DNA of 64,000 nt from Apostichopus japonicus (Eukaryota; Echinodermata; Holothuroidea; Aspidochirotida; Stichopodidae): the NCBI RefSeq assembly GCF_037975245.1, contig NC_092566.1, positions 1,736,001 through 1,800,000 on the forward strand, read 5' to 3'. A model generated the notes under the pieces. The model saw only the letters and a program-made list of their open reading frames with translations, was not told the origin of the DNA and made no database searches. Below, piece by piece: positions 1 to 15,500 of the stretch (position 1 is the first letter of the stretch; each line of letters opens with the position of its first letter). A program made the translations under genes and the position numbers.

Positions 1-587
1 AAGCACACATAATTAACTGATGAATACTGCAACATGTAAAGACTTCAGTATTTATACCACTACAGACAACCCCATAATCAGGAGTAGTGAATTAAAAAGA
101 ACTTGATTTATACGATAATCATGAAACAATTAACAAATACTGACTCGCAGATTCCATACGATAAATTTCAACTCAGATTTTGCCTTATTTTTGAAAGAAA
201 TTGACCCAAACAACTAGCTCTTAAAACAATTAACAATTAAGCAGTAAATATGACTTCAGAAATTAAACGAGTACTTTTCAACAATTAAATCTGATAGTTT
301 TGATGTTGTTTTTTTGTTTTGTTTTTTCCTTTTCTGGTTGTATATTTTTACTTTTTGTGTATTTTGAAAAACTGGAATAAGTTAACGCTTCGAACAAACA
401 GAGAATAATTTAAGATTTAAAGACAACTCAAGAGGATTTTCTTTCAAATGAGATAAAACAGGAAATATTTATGAAGGATTCTCACATATATAAAAGAAAC
501 ATAGTATTCCACCTGACATGTTCCAGCCTTAGTTAAAAACTCAAAATGGGAATGTGCTTGAACCTCCAAACCAGTTTGACTGAATGC

Positions 588-3500
588 TTATAATTCATCT
601 CTAGGAGGTGAGGGGTTGTCATCTTCGTTATGTGCTTCCATCTCAGCCATGTAGAGCGCCCCCACTGATTCACCTCCTAACAGGATATGATTCATCGCCT
701 GACCCATCCTTGAAGCTCTGAGAGGGGAAGGGGGGGATATTAAGAAAATAAAACACGGTTAACATGAAAGATAGACTTGAATGTTTATTCATCACATACA
801 ATAGTATTAACTTAATTATACAGTTAGGTAAAAAACCAGGCCATAATGTCAGATTAGGGGCTCTCAATTAATATTTTTCTACATGGGCCAAAGCAGAACA
901 TTTATCCAGATTAAAAAAAAAAATCAATCTATATCTTGATTGAACAAATGTGCAGGGTAGGATGGATGGCAGCCACACCCCCTGTTCAAGACTCGTCCAA
1001 TTGGAGCACAGTATTGGAGGATAATGCATATGTATACGATGGAAGTAAGTGTGTGTTATAAAATCTCGCGATACCTTGATTGACCAATGTGCAGGGATGC
1101 GATGGATGGTAGCCACACCCCCTGTTCAAGACTTGACCAATTGGAGCACAGTATTAGAGGGTGATGCATATGTATACGAGGGAAGTAATTGTGTGTTATA
1201 AAATCTCATTATACCTTGATTGAACAATGTGCAGGATTAGTCAGTAGGTTGCTGAAGCCTAAGAATTTAAGGGCCCAAACCCAATGAGTACAATATTGTG
1301 GTCTGAAATTTCCCTGACACTGGGTTATTGAATCTTCCATGGGCCATATTTGGTGTGCAGGCCACCTACTGAGAGAACCCTTCTTGACAGGATGACATAT
1401 ATAGGATAACTATGTATTAACTGAATAAAAATGTTACAGCCTGGGGAAGGGGGTCTATGAAAAGGGGTTCCCCTTTCCATTTGAGTGTGTGTATGTTTGT
1501 GGTGGGGGGGGAGGGGTTTGAAAGGTACCTACATGAAAATGGTAGCCCAATCACAATGAAAGATCAGGAAATTTGAAGGTCAGTTACTATTCAAAATTTG
1601 CTTTTCGGTGATCAATTCGGAATAGCTACATGGCAAAATCATTGTGGGGAATGCCCCCCTCCCCCTCCCCCTCCCCCCAAATATTTACAACAATTTTCTG
1701 CAACTACCTTAACACCTGAACAGTTATTATATTTTTAAAGTCCACCCAGACAACCACATAAGATGGAGACAAGAGGACATGTCTTCGGGAAATCCAGAAA
1801 GTATGGTAAGTACTCCTAAATGTATTTACACGGCATTGTAAGTCAACCCATCGGCCCAAAGTAAAGGCAATAGAGAAAAATGGAATTTAGTATGAAATGA
1901 AGAGGCATAAAAACCTCAATGACTTACGATCTCTGAAGAAGGTGAAATTTCTCCTGTAGAAAGAGCTGTATCTTATCCAAGGAAGACGTATTCAAGATGT
2001 TTACATTGTGCAACTTTAGAAAGATCGTTTCCAATATCTGCACAACCTCTGGATCTGAGGTGTTCACATGTAACTCTGGTGGGAATTAAAACAATCAAAG
2101 AATTGGTCAAAATACAGGATAGCAGGAACAATTTCCATGTACAAAACCCTAGGCATAGGACAATTTCTTAATTCATCCTTGGAGTATTAAATGCTGATAG
2201 CTATAATTTTTATCACTGATCAGGAAGATAAACGATACAAAAACAGGTTACTTTTCTGCACTGATGAGCAATTTTCTTTACATCAAGATTTTTGTAGTCT
2301 TGTAAAAAAAAAAGAAAAAAAAGTTAGAACCGGTACCATTTGGTACCAAACCACACATACACAATGCTAAATTGTGGGTGAGGTTACCAAGGAAACAGTC
2401 TTATAAGTAAGATTCAAGGTAACTAACTTTCCAAAGTAAAGTGACTTCAGCAAGTTTGTTAAGTTTGTAACCATGGTGATGACTCGAGTCAGATTCGAGA
2501 GTCAAGTCAACGACTCTGACTGGAGTCAGAAAATATAACTGGTAACAATTTGACCCAATATTTATAATGAAATGACCAATTACAACAAACAGATACCATC
2601 ATTGTCACATGGTTTATTAAATCCTCCATTTCTATATGAAATACGTCAATTAATTATCTAACAAGTCACTCGTCTTAAAGCCTTTAAGTTACTCTAGTTT
2701 CAATTGGGTAGCGTTCAGTCAGACAGAATGCAGCCAGTCTTATATTAAATCTTCTCATGTACTCCCAGATATTGTTTAATACTGTTATCATTAAACTGAC
2801 AATAAAAGTATGCTCCCTATTAAATCCCCATCAAAAATATTTTAACAAAATTGAAAACTTGACAAAGTTACGTCAGCCATCTTGGTTGTTATATGTATCT
2901 ACAATGGATAAAAGATCTCTTTCGTGGAAACTAGCATGATAATTCATAGATATATAGAGACGTACCAGCTAGACTTGCCGTTAGATCGGGGTCTTCGAAT
3001 GTCAAGTTATGCTGCTCCATGAACTCAGCTACCCTTTGATTGATTAATGCTCTGGTGGTATTTACGAAGAGATACATGTAACAAGATGGCGTTGATGAGA
3101 CAGTGTGGACATTGTGAAACTCCCCTGCTGACAACTGAAAGATTAACCAGAATGCAAAAATGAATTGTGGTTTCGATGATGTAACATGAGCAGTTTACTT
3201 CATGAATCTGACGTAATGTATAATGAGGGTGTACATGTTTACAGGGGTTTCACGATTTTACCTCTGATGACCTCCATTTGAACCTTTGACCTCCACCAAA
3301 AACAATAGGTTTCTTTAACTCAATGTGGTACTTCTACACATCAAATATGAAATTGGTCTGACCTTCCCTTCTTGAGATATCCTGTTTACAAGCTGGGCGT
3401 CACAAACGCACTCACACAGATACACATAGGCCATCATGAATGCATACGTTACGATTATCATCGAAACCAAAAAGGAAACATTGGCTTGAGCCAAGGAAAA

Positions 3501-6500
3501 TAAGGAGAGAAGATGGAAATCCAAGAGGTACATGTCACAAGTTGGTGTCGATTAAACATCGTAAAACTACCCTTCTGCCACTGAGAGAATTCAAAGAAAT
3601 TTAGAGTAAATTAAGCAAGTGTCAATGCAGTGAAAACCTTATCCTTGTTTGAACATTTCCGTGTCTGCTGTCTGTTCATAATTTGATTTTCTTGAACAAA
3701 CGTTTCAGATTTCTGTCGCTCAAGAGTCTTTTCAAAATCACTTACAAGATATTTATTTCATCCTTCAATTGAATTCACCCAGGGGGGTGTAGGGGTGGGG
3801 AAGAGGGTTCAATCTGAATTTTGAGCACAATCTTATACGGACACTGGGACATTAAAGATTGAATTGAGAAAAGAAGTTACCTCAATGAAAACTTTCCAAC
3901 ATACTGAATCATCAGTGGATTCCATAACACAAATTCCATGATTCGAATACTTTTCAACAAATGGCCACTTTGTAGTTACAATTTTATTTCCCTTGATGTT
4001 TCCACTTCAGGGAATTTCAACAAAAAAGCTTTTAATGTTGTAATAATAATAATAATACATTTTAAGAACATTAAAAGGGTACTTTTGTGACCAGAAAGGA
4101 GCAGTTTTCAATTTATGAAAAAGTTGCTTTTGACTGTCTCTTTTTAATACAAACTTGAAAAGTAGGAGATATGCCTCCAAATACCTATCAAAAAAGCTGG
4201 CAGACATCTTTGTTAATATTCTGATGGAATGGAGAACTCATAACCATTTTCACTGCATAAGATCTTTGATTTTAAAAACTTTATATAAAAGTTCCTTGAC
4301 ATCACCTACTCACCTTTATGGTATCTCCCATAGCCATGGAAACATTTTTCTTTTGAGCCGGTATTTCTACAAGAATATTCCCGCTGAGAACATGTAGACT
4401 AGTGTTACCAAGATGGGGATCAACAAAGTTTTCCAAAAAAAGTCCTGTTGTGCAAAAAAAGGGGGTAAAAGAAATATCTTTAAGCAACAGAATAGTTATA
4501 TTAAAACTGAAATAGAATTGAACTTTTGCCTCCTCAATAGCTGTCAGTTAATCTCAAGTTTATAAACTTCACCCAATAAAAACAGATAAAGAAAACTGAC
4601 CTTGTTTGCAAACTGTTATTTTCATTTGGGGGGATTTTATCTCAGAATGACTCACAACTATCATATAATGATGGAGAAATGGATGAAATCTATAAGCGAT
4701 AGTACTATTTCAAAATTCATATTTTCAAAATACATGTGTTCACAAACACAAACAGACAAAAGCATGCACATACTTGCCTACTTTACTTCAAAGGTTTTAT
4801 ACTTGCCAGTTTTAAAAAGTTGAAAACCTACTTCACAAATTTTCAAAGTGCATATATTGACTGTCCTAGGCAGATAACAACCCAGTGTTTTTCACATAAC
4901 TTTAATAGAAGCTAGTAACATGGTAATTTACAACACTTGAGCAGAACACACAGTTAATATTTTGTTTATAGTAACAGCAAAACAGATGTTCAAGTTCTTG
5001 AAACATCTTTGATACTTTACTAAAACAAAGTTTCAGCACTATGCCTCGGTCTACACTTTGTAACATGGATTGCAGCCTAGCCAAGTTGCATATAGGGATC
5101 AGGGCTGTCTGTATTATGGTCACATCAATTACCAGAACATTCATGTGATGAAGTGAAAGAGGAAATATAAATCTAACTTAGTGCCGCCAGCTGTCTAAGA
5201 GAGTAACAATTATAAGGATTACAACTACTGGTGTATTTATCATCTCAAGAGGAAGTTAATATTCACAACAAAAAATATTTCCCTTGGCAGGAATTGTAGA
5301 GGAAAGTTGTTGACAATCTGAATTCATCTGAGATTTTTCTTTACATCTTGATTTAGATTAAGATCTTTGAATAATGCTTCAATAGAAATCCTTCTTACCA
5401 GGAAAATCTGCCACGAATGTGACGTCAATATGGCTGTCTAACTGTTCCTCTATTTCTGCTAGTTTCGTCCTCCAGTCTGATAAATCAGTCAATAGAGGCA
5501 TAAGCCAAGGAGTGGGTTTAAAGGGAGACCACTCCGCAGTTATCATTTCTGTATCGGGATTCCATATCCTAGAAACGTCAAAAGACGTAAAATATCACAA
5601 TTAATTGTTCATAACCAAAAAACTATAAACTGAGAGGTTCATTAACAGTTAGGCCTGGTGACGCTACTAATAAAGCACTCAAAACCAGTAAAATTAATCA
5701 GACTTGCTTTTTCTTTTCTCTTTGCCTTGATCCAGTTAGCTTGTTAACAGTTAATGTATCTCACTAAAGCAATGAACAACTTTAAATCTACCTTGCAGTC
5801 AGCCAAGACAACATGTCTGATCTATGATCCTGATTTTTAAGATGCTTATCACCAATCATACTTGGAGGGAAAGAATATTCAGAGAGAGAATTGTCACATT
5901 CTTCTTTTTCTACATCTTTCAAGGAAGTTTGATAGGATATATGGCAGAGGTATTACATCACACAAAGAAGGCTTAAATAAGTAACATGGAAGTACTTGGA
6001 ATAAAGCAATATTATATTGATTGTTTGAAGTTAGAAAGTAAAACTGAAACCACAATATATTCCTTTGACGAATACTTAAAAAGAAAGATATGACGGTATC
6101 CGTGAAAAGCACAGACCTTTGTTGGAATCTACCGTTCATCGATAGCCAGATATCTAAATAGAGTGTAGGCTCTTCAACTCCAAGTTGGTGAAGCTTGTTG
6201 GCCACACAGGTCGTGTACTGTTTGACCATATCTGCATGTGTCTTCCATCTGTTAGTCTCTGTCCAATACTGACCGAACAAATCAATAAATAGAGATTATA
6301 ACACCGTAAAAAAAACACTGTAAAATGAGTACAAATCATATAAGATTGGTAATAAAAGTATACAGAAAGACCCAGTCAGGACAATTCTACAAAAATTTAG
6401 TACTCTCTGCAGTCCCAATCCAAACCAGATGTATCGATGGTACAAAATATTATGAATAACATTTTTGATAAAGGTTTGAAACTATTCGTACTGGCAGCAG

Positions 6501-9500
6501 GGGCGTAGCGAAGGGGTTTTTGTTGGGGGGGTGTGGAGAATTTGAGTTGCCGACGGATCTGGAAGTGGTGACTAGAATGGGGGAGGGGTCTAAGAGGAGG
6601 GGGTCTACCCCTCCCCTTTGGAAAATTTTTAGTTTTGAAACGTCCTTAGATGCAATCTGGTGTATATTTTAAGTCAAATTTGATTTGCCGACGGATCTGG
6701 AATTGGTGACTGAAATGGGGGAGGGGTCTAAATTTTTAGTTTTGAAACGTCCTTAGATGCAATCTGGTGCATATTTTAAGTCAAATTTGATTTGCCGACG
6801 GATCTGGAAGTGGTGACTGAAATGGGGGAGGGGTCTAAGGGTAGGGGGTCTACCCCTCCCCTTTGGAAAATTTTTAGTTTTGAAACGTCGTTAGATGCAA
6901 TCTGGTGCATATTTTAAGTCAAATTTGATTTGCCGACGGATCTGGAAGTGGTGACTGAAATGGGGGAGGGGTCTAAGGGTAGGGGGTCTACCCCTCCCCT
7001 TTGGAAAATTTTTAGTTTTGAAATGTCCTTAGATGCAATCTGGTGCATATTTTAAGTCAAATTTGGCACGGAAGAAGCTCCCGTTCTCCTTTTCTCTATT
7101 CAGCTTTCCTTCTTTCTTCCCCTTCCGCTCTCTTCACTTTTCTCCTTTTGCCGACAGACCCAAAATTTGCCGACAGCGACCAAATTATTGGGGGGGTGTG
7201 ACACCCCCCACACCCCCCCGCTCGCTACGCCCCTGACTGGCAGTACATGTTCTTTGCAGCATGATGTAGGAGGTCAGTGTAGAATTAGCATTACAAAAGC
7301 ACACCAACTGGCTGATGCATATGCATATATGCAAAACACTAGCATTGATGGTTATGCATCACTCTGACTAATGTACCACCAGTTTATACATATTCAACAC
7401 TCCAATTGTCAGTACTTATCAGATAGAACTTGCAGTGCATTTTCATTTGCAAAAAAACACATTTCTGACACATAACCTTCACAAACAAGAACATTTTTTA
7501 AGGATATTTTCTAGTGTGGGTGTGGATGATTGGGTAATAAAAAGTGTTCTCAATTTCTTTGACCCAACAATGTTGAGAAAGTAAACATGTTATACTGCAG
7601 AGGTCATATTCACTGCAACGTGGCAAGAGTTAGCTGCGTCAAACAAGAAAATTTGGATTTCTGTCAATTCTGCATCACTTACTGAAAGACACAACCTGAT
7701 TGCAACTTTTGTGTTGCAAAGACACAATTCTTTAAACTTTATCACAGCAATCTCTGTTTTTTTTCCAATCGTCCTGCTAATGAAGATAATATTCTTATCA
7801 AATTTGTACAATTTGTAAGGCAATCAGTAGATAACATACAAAGCTCAGCCTACATTCCAAATATATCACATTTCTGGGAGAATTCAGAAAGGATAAAAAG
7901 AGATTATAAGAGATAAAGGTAAAGCTTGAAAAAGACAACTGAGTTGATGATAACATCATCACAGACCCTCTACTGTGATCTATTTCCTGGAGCAACTAAA
8001 AAAAAAAATAAAAAAAATAAAGTTAGTCTTACATAATGAACCTAGATTTAATGTAAAGATACCGAGGTCTGATTTTCAACCATCAGGGACGAATATTATC
8101 ACTGTCTCTCTATTAATATGACACACGTGCCGCACGAATAATCCATTAAAACAACTGCTTTTCTGTGCCCTGTCCCACCCCCCCTCCCCCCCCCTCCAGC
8201 CCAAACTTCCTGAAATCTAGACAGGTTATAGCTTTTATAGCCTACAGACAGCAAGGAGTTTTAACACTAACAAATCCTTTGCACTATGAGCGAAAAGGAG
8301 GAGTGCTCCACAAATTTGCTGATGGAGAGAAATATGAAACGAGTGTCAAGAAGTCTCGAAACTGCCCCCCCCCCACCCCCTCCCCAGTTATATCAGAAAG
8401 GTTCAAAGATTTCAACAATATTTATATGCGCTTAGAGATAACTGTCAACAAAATTTAAATTAAGGTATATCCCATCTCACATGTATAAAAATTTTTCCGA
8501 AATTCTTCTCACTGTAATTATTTTACCTGTGTAACAGACCTCCTGCTCCCTCTGCCATGCACACACACTCCCCCCTCCCCCCACCCTCACCCTGGCCCAA
8601 CCATCCCACCACCCATGGAATGTCACTAGCAAATAAAACTATCATGGAAATTAATGCTATCACATAATTAGCTGTTTCTATTTAGTTTTATTAATACATG
8701 CAACATAACCAACTACTCGTACTTTAGAGAAACCCTTGACTTTGGAGCGAACATTCACTGGTACCACTCCAGAGATATACAAAATGGTAAAAGAAGAAAA
8801 AAAAAAAATGTTTGATGTATCTTACATCTGGTGACAAATAACCTTCTTTATCCGATGCTTTGTCTAAGAATCTAAGTTTTGTATGTTGCACATTCCAAGT
8901 GTGGACCATCATGTCCCATGAATAACCATAAAGGCCATTGGTCCAATTATTGAAGCCCTGAAATAAAAACAAAGAGGGGAGAGGGGAATTTAATTGTTTG
9001 ATCATAATATTGAAGGAAGTTAGAAATGCTAGTATCATGAGTTGATCATGTGCAGTATGGGTGGGCCCAAAATTGGACCAGTTGATGGACTTACAGTGAA
9101 TCTTGGTACAAAAGGAAGACTCTGTTTCCATGATGATGAAGGTAGACAGAGTACACTATATGGGACATAAAAGATTATAAGGTCTGCATGTGCACTGTCC
9201 ATCTCTTATGTTGAAATAAACTAGCACTCATAGGCCTTATATATAAATATATATCAACTACCTAACGTATTTCATGTGTCCTTTCCTATAAGCCAGCACA
9301 CATAGGCCTAATGTATACATATTTCATGTGTTCCTTCCTATAAGCCAGCACACATAGGCCTTATATATATATAAACTACCCAACCTATACATATTTCATG
9401 TGTCCATTCCTCAGAGCCAGCACACAAAGACCTTATATATATAAACTACCCAACGTATACATATTTCATGTGTCCCTTCCTATAAGCCAGCACACATAGG

Positions 9501-12500
9501 CCTTATATATATATATACAAACTACCCAATGTATAAATATTTCTTGTGTCCCTTCCTTTAAGCCAGCACACATAGGCCTTTTATATATATATATATATAT
9601 ATATACCAACTACCCAAGGTATATATATATTTCATGTGTCACTTCCTAGAAGCTAGCACACATAGGCCTTATATATATACAAACTACCCAACGTATACAT
9701 ATTTCATGTATGACCTGTCGACCACAATTTGCCCAACTGTGACTTTTCTCTTCTTAATTTTCTCAAAGCAAATAAAGATTAAGAGTTCCTCCATCAAAGC
9801 ATTAAAAAATCAACCTCTTTCTGACAGCTAGTTTCCGTTAAAAACTGTTATTTAAAGCAATTTCTTTGTTCACTGTCTGTGAGCAGCAATGACATCTCTG
9901 TGAGAAGATTAAAACAGACATGCGAAAGACAAGATCAGTAGAGATTTCCGAAGAGCAAGCTGGAAGGAAGGAAGAATCTTTTTGAACACATTTCAAGGAC
10001 ATTGAAGCATTTTCAAACAATGACCCAATTAACTTATGAACTATGCCTTTTGACCGAGGATGACAAATACCACAACTGTTCCATGGGCCCACATTTATGG
10101 TCTCAAGTAAATGGTCCAAGTACCCTAATGCTACAAATGATCCCATATGAAGGCCCCGTTACCAACACTATAATGAGGAGTCAAATATGGTAAATATCCA
10201 AAGATCTAAAATGCCTTATAAAAGATGACTTACCTGAGTGATAAAATGAGAATATGGTAGAAAGAGCTGGATGGACGTATAGAAAATGAAGAAAAGTGCC
10301 CCAAAGCTGTGATATTTTGTGAATTTCGAGAGTGATGACGACGATGATGACGAATGATTAGGCCTTTTCTCTGTTTTCAAGCCGGTCGATTTTGGCGGAT
10401 TGCGGATTTCATGCGGTCTTTGGTATACGCAATGCAAAGATTGAGCCGGAGTGGTAAGTGATGGCAGTCTTGTAGAAAGTGATGCTGGCAACTTTTGAAA
10501 AAGTTTCTTTGGCCAATCAGGATAGAAGAATATGAGCGATGTGGTAAGCATGACATAGGGAAACAGACCTGATGACATGAAGACAAAAAACTGACGTGAG
10601 TCAAAAACCTTCCTGAATTTATTTTGTTTGTTTTGATCATGGTCAAGTTATCTGCTCCACTAAACTCATTTATCCAGAACTGATACACTGGTTATGTTAA
10701 ATGATAAACCGTTCTCCTGTTTATTAATATCATTAATGTTTAATGAAACCATTAATGTTGGATAAAACCATTAATGTTGGATAAAACCATTAATGTTTAA
10801 TAAACCCATTTATGTTTAATAACACCATTAATGTTTAATAAAACCATTAATGTTTAATAAAACCATTGATGTTTAATAAAACAATTAATGTTTGAAGTTA
10901 TTTCTTTAAATTCTTAGTCTGAAAAGTGAAAATAGTCACCTATATAAAACAGTTGAGAATTCATAACATGGAAACTGCTCACGAAAAAAGCAGCGACTGG
11001 CCTCGTGAAATCAAAAAACAGAAAGAATCCAGCGCTCAGATCTAAGCATAACCCACCAAGATGAACTATAAAGTAATCAATATGGGTATTGGATAAACCA
11101 ATTAGTCTGTAAAGGAAACAACAACATAAATTAACACAAAATATAAATATTTCCCCATTTAAAGGCTCCTCAAAGACTTTTGAAAGCCCAGAAAGAGAAC
11201 ATTTCCATTTTGTTAAACTTCCTTTGCATTGTACCTTCTCATGCTATTACTCCAACTTGGTTTGCTGCCCCCTCCTCCACCTCCCTTCACAACCACCCTT
11301 TTTCTTGTGATGACACTGTTCGTGGAGAGACCACACAAAAATATTTGATTAGAATGAATATGCTTCTGATGGATGTTACCAAGGTCTGAAAAGGAAAATA
11401 ATTATTAATGGTTTCTATCAAACCAACATTTTTCCACCTCTTTTCAAACCTTTTCATTGATTCTAAGGCAATATTAGACAGAAACCTTCTACATTATGAT
11501 ATAAAATTGTTAAATTTTTATGCATAAATTACTTAATAATCCTGTCAAAACGGTATTTACCTTGAATAGGAAAAATGATATATTACTATTATTATACATT
11601 ATTATTATATACTATTATTATATATTATATATAATTATATTTTCAATAAATGGGAAGGAAACTTCATTGTGCAATTCCAACCCGTGTACAAAAAGTGCCC
11701 TTTACACCAGTTTTAAAGTTGCTTCCCCCACATCTACAAGAAACGTTACATTTCGCATCCCTTCGCCTCCATCCGCTCTACCTCCCTCTATCTCTCTTTT
11801 ATTCAAATTTCCAGAAGCGCAACATGTGGCCTTTAAAACTAGCTTATCACCCAAGGGACGAGAGCAAACTGAGATCTGTTTCACTAACGGTACTTCTGTA
11901 TCAATCAGCAGACTTTAACATCATCACAATGAACGGAGCTAAAGAACTGGATGTAAAGGTTTGTATGAAACATAAGAAATAAGTATGAATCTTTAAGACT
12001 TAAATTTCACTTCAGTATATAGACACAAATCTAGATATTTAAAGTTAGTTTAAAGTCATGAGAGGAACTTCCCTTGGTGCTTAACCCAGTGCCTCCTCAT
12101 TACCACTCCCACTCTCACTCTGTAAACAACTTCACTCCCTTAACCCATCTTAATCTAAACATAAAGAGTTCTTTTTCATTCCGATTTTTTTTTTTTGTAC
12201 CTGAAAGGATCAAAGACCCAATTGATTGATAGTTCTTCCATTGAGAAGCCCTGGACCCAATCAAGGTCCAGTTTCTTCAAGCCAGCGATGAAGTACACCA
12301 GAAATATCTAGAAGAGGGACACCAAATGAATAAAAGAGGTCAAAGGTTAACGACACTGCATGGTCCCTTCCTGTGATATTACTTCCATTCATAGAAATCG
12401 GACTTAGTTAGTGAAGAAAGTTGATTGAATTTCATTTTTAAGAATACTGATTCACTCTCCTCCCAATTTTATTCTCAAAGGTTCTCATAGACAGTCTTAA

Positions 12501-15500
12501 AAACTTCTTTAAAATGCCTAATATATATATTTTTTTTGCTAAACTAAAGTAATGTGCTGTAAAGTGTATAATTTATGTACAAATTCATCTTGTCATGAAG
12601 GGTACAGATACAATTTGCTGGCAGTAAGCTGGCACTCTAAGACTGCCTTTTTCATCACTTGAGATTTATAGATCTATCCCAGTAAAAGTTTTACCGAATT
12701 ATAATTGCATTGTACGAAAGTGCCATCTCAGACAAAGAATAACAAGCTTTTACTGACCCCGTTATAATCCATGTTGATGATACACCCCATGCCAATCTTT
12801 TCCCGTTTTCTTGGGGTCAATGGATGAAACGAACTTAGGCTCTTAGGTTGAGAACTTAGGCTCTTAGACACCTTTACTTAAGAATTGCTTATAGCAACCA
12901 GAGAAATATCGACTTCTTTTTCTGAGCTTTATTATTTCATAGTCTACTTACCTGCAATCTTAAAATTGCGTAATGCCAGACAGGTACATGAACGTTGCAA
13001 ATATTTTTATTCCAGATTGCGTCCACCGACCTGTTAAGAGAAATAAAGTACGATTTATAAGTTTAAAAATCGTCTCGAGAAGAAAAAGTAGCTGGACCTT
13101 GCATAATGTGTAAATAAAACTCTGAATTGAAATGAAGTTATTGGCATCAAGGGATTTGGCAGCCCTGTCATTCAATAGATACCTCCATCAGGCCTACTTG
13201 GGGAGCGATTAAATTCAGTATTTTAAAATCTTGACCAAACAATGCTTCAATTACAGCAGGCAGCAGTGATCCAATCAGCTGCAATGGGGCCTTCAAACAG
13301 GCCATGCATTTGGCACCTCAGAAGTGCATCAGTTTCGGGCCGGTGCTCAGTCAGCCAATTAGCCATGCTTGTAATTGATTAGAAGACTACTGGTGTGCAT
13401 CGTTAACATTTTACATGTGAGACCAACAATTGTGTGATGTTTTGTGCTCTCAGAAGAGCAATTAACTTAAAGGGTGTGAAGACTTGCACAAAAAGAAACG
13501 TCTAATGCCGTAATCTGACCTAGTTTCGAATGAGGTGTAAAAGAAGTGTTAGACATCACCATCGATCCCAGAAAATACACACACAGCTGCTACCTTCGGT
13601 AATTAAACACTAGTGTACAGTCAATACATACAGCTACGGTCAATACCCACAGCACAGTATACAAACGATACAGCGATGTACATCTCAGGTCCAGCTTAAT
13701 ATAACAAGGTATCACGTTTCATTACTGTCTGCATTTTGTAGCGACAAGAGAAAAACTTCACTTGCAAGCAACGGAAAGTTAACTTTTTCAGAGCGCGGCA
13801 CACGGTTTGGTGCGAGTCTTCAGTTCCTTTAATTGAAATACTTAAGCTTATTTTCCTGACAGTCTTGCACGTGTTGTATAAGGTCTACATTCTCAATTTA
13901 AGTCAAAAGGCACAAAATACAGTACTTACAAAAATCAAGGTTGTTATAACAAACTGATCTACTAACTTGATGTACTGTGACATAGTCTTACTGGATTTAA
14001 GGATTTTATCCATCATGCATTCAACCTTCTTTAACCTTTGACCTTCAGCATCTTACAGTAACATTTATGCACAAGGGTTGTTTATTTAATACATACATGT
14101 AACAACACATAACAAGGTTATTCATTAATGGCTAGACATTGTAAAATATTATAATAGGGTTGTCCTCGGGTAGTTAATAATTAATTGGTCTTCAGTACAG
14201 CAAGAAAAAGATCTCCAATTCTCCATATGGCAATAAAAATTTAGCACATTTGGGACATTAATTGATACATCATATCATTTCCTAATAACCAGGTGGCAAG
14301 AATCTCACACTATCTTTTCATTAATACTTTATAAATCAACATTTATCACCAACCGATGACACTTGTCACCATTCTGTTAAACATTCACTTGACATACAAG
14401 ACTTCATTTCCAAAACATGACACGTCCGACTGTCTGAAACAAAGGAGATGCTGTGCCAAGTTTATATTGATTCTGATATTCATAACCAGCAAGCCAGAAT
14501 GCTTTGTGATTCCTTGCCTTATAAGTTTATTCACCTGATTCATAGGGCAACTGAGAAAAATGGATCCTTAAGTCCTATTGTTCTTACAATGTTTTCAGAC
14601 TTTTACCTCTGTTGAACTCAAATGACCTTTGACCTCCACAGGAAAAACAATATGGTTCTTAATTCTACTCAATAAGGTGCATCCATGTACAACATATGGC
14701 ATTTATCCAACTTCCACTTTGTGAGTGAATGTGTTTACTAGGTTTTCAGACTTTGACACATGTTGACCTCAAATGACCTTCCACCGCCACAGAAAGCAAT
14801 GAGTCTACTCAATATGTTGTATCCACATGCCAAATATGAAGTTCATCCACATTATGGATTGTGAGTTACCATGGTAACAATATTTCAGACAGAAAACAAT
14901 GGTGTTCTTCTACTCAGTAAGGTTCATCTATGTACCAAATATGAAGTTCACCCACCATATAGATTTTGAGTTAATATTATGGTTGTAAACCAAGGCATCA
15001 CACATACACACAAGGACATACACACATAAGTACACACACCATCACGATCGTAAAGATTCCTTTTGCCTCTGATCATAGAAATACAGAGAGTTTCTCATAT
15101 ATACAAGTTCTAGTAGTGTTGGGTCATCAATTCTATCGTATGGATAGCTAAACAATGAAAAAAAGAACAGAGGGTCCAGACTGCATTTTGATAAATTATT
15201 TTGACATTTTGGGGGGAAATTAAACCACAAACAAATTTAACCCAGGAACAGTTCACACACAAGAAAGAACAAGCCAGTTACTATAAACAGATGAAAAATC
15301 TTTTAAACAACTTCAAAAAGTCACAACTTGGCAGCAGCTTTGCCTTTCGCATCTCTCTACACAACTAAATCAAACTAATTCCCGAAGTGCAAATTCACTG
15401 AACGTGTGAGCACAATAGTGTAAAGATGAAGGCCTTCCTTCACTGTTTTGGCATTTAAATCTTAGTCATGAATACTCACATCCAACATGTACCAAAGATT

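Noticed and set aside
5894-6116. Downstream half of the frame continuing from GGCX exon 9
   Set aside because: It is intron read-through after the donor at 6117/6116; exon 10 at 5568-5399 restores the match to human GGCX.
15042-15230. Minus-strand frame of about 62 codons considered as GGCX exon 4
   Set aside because: It does not resemble GGCX, and the true exon ([19 protein letters not shown]) was found at 12952-13030 with correct phase on both sides.
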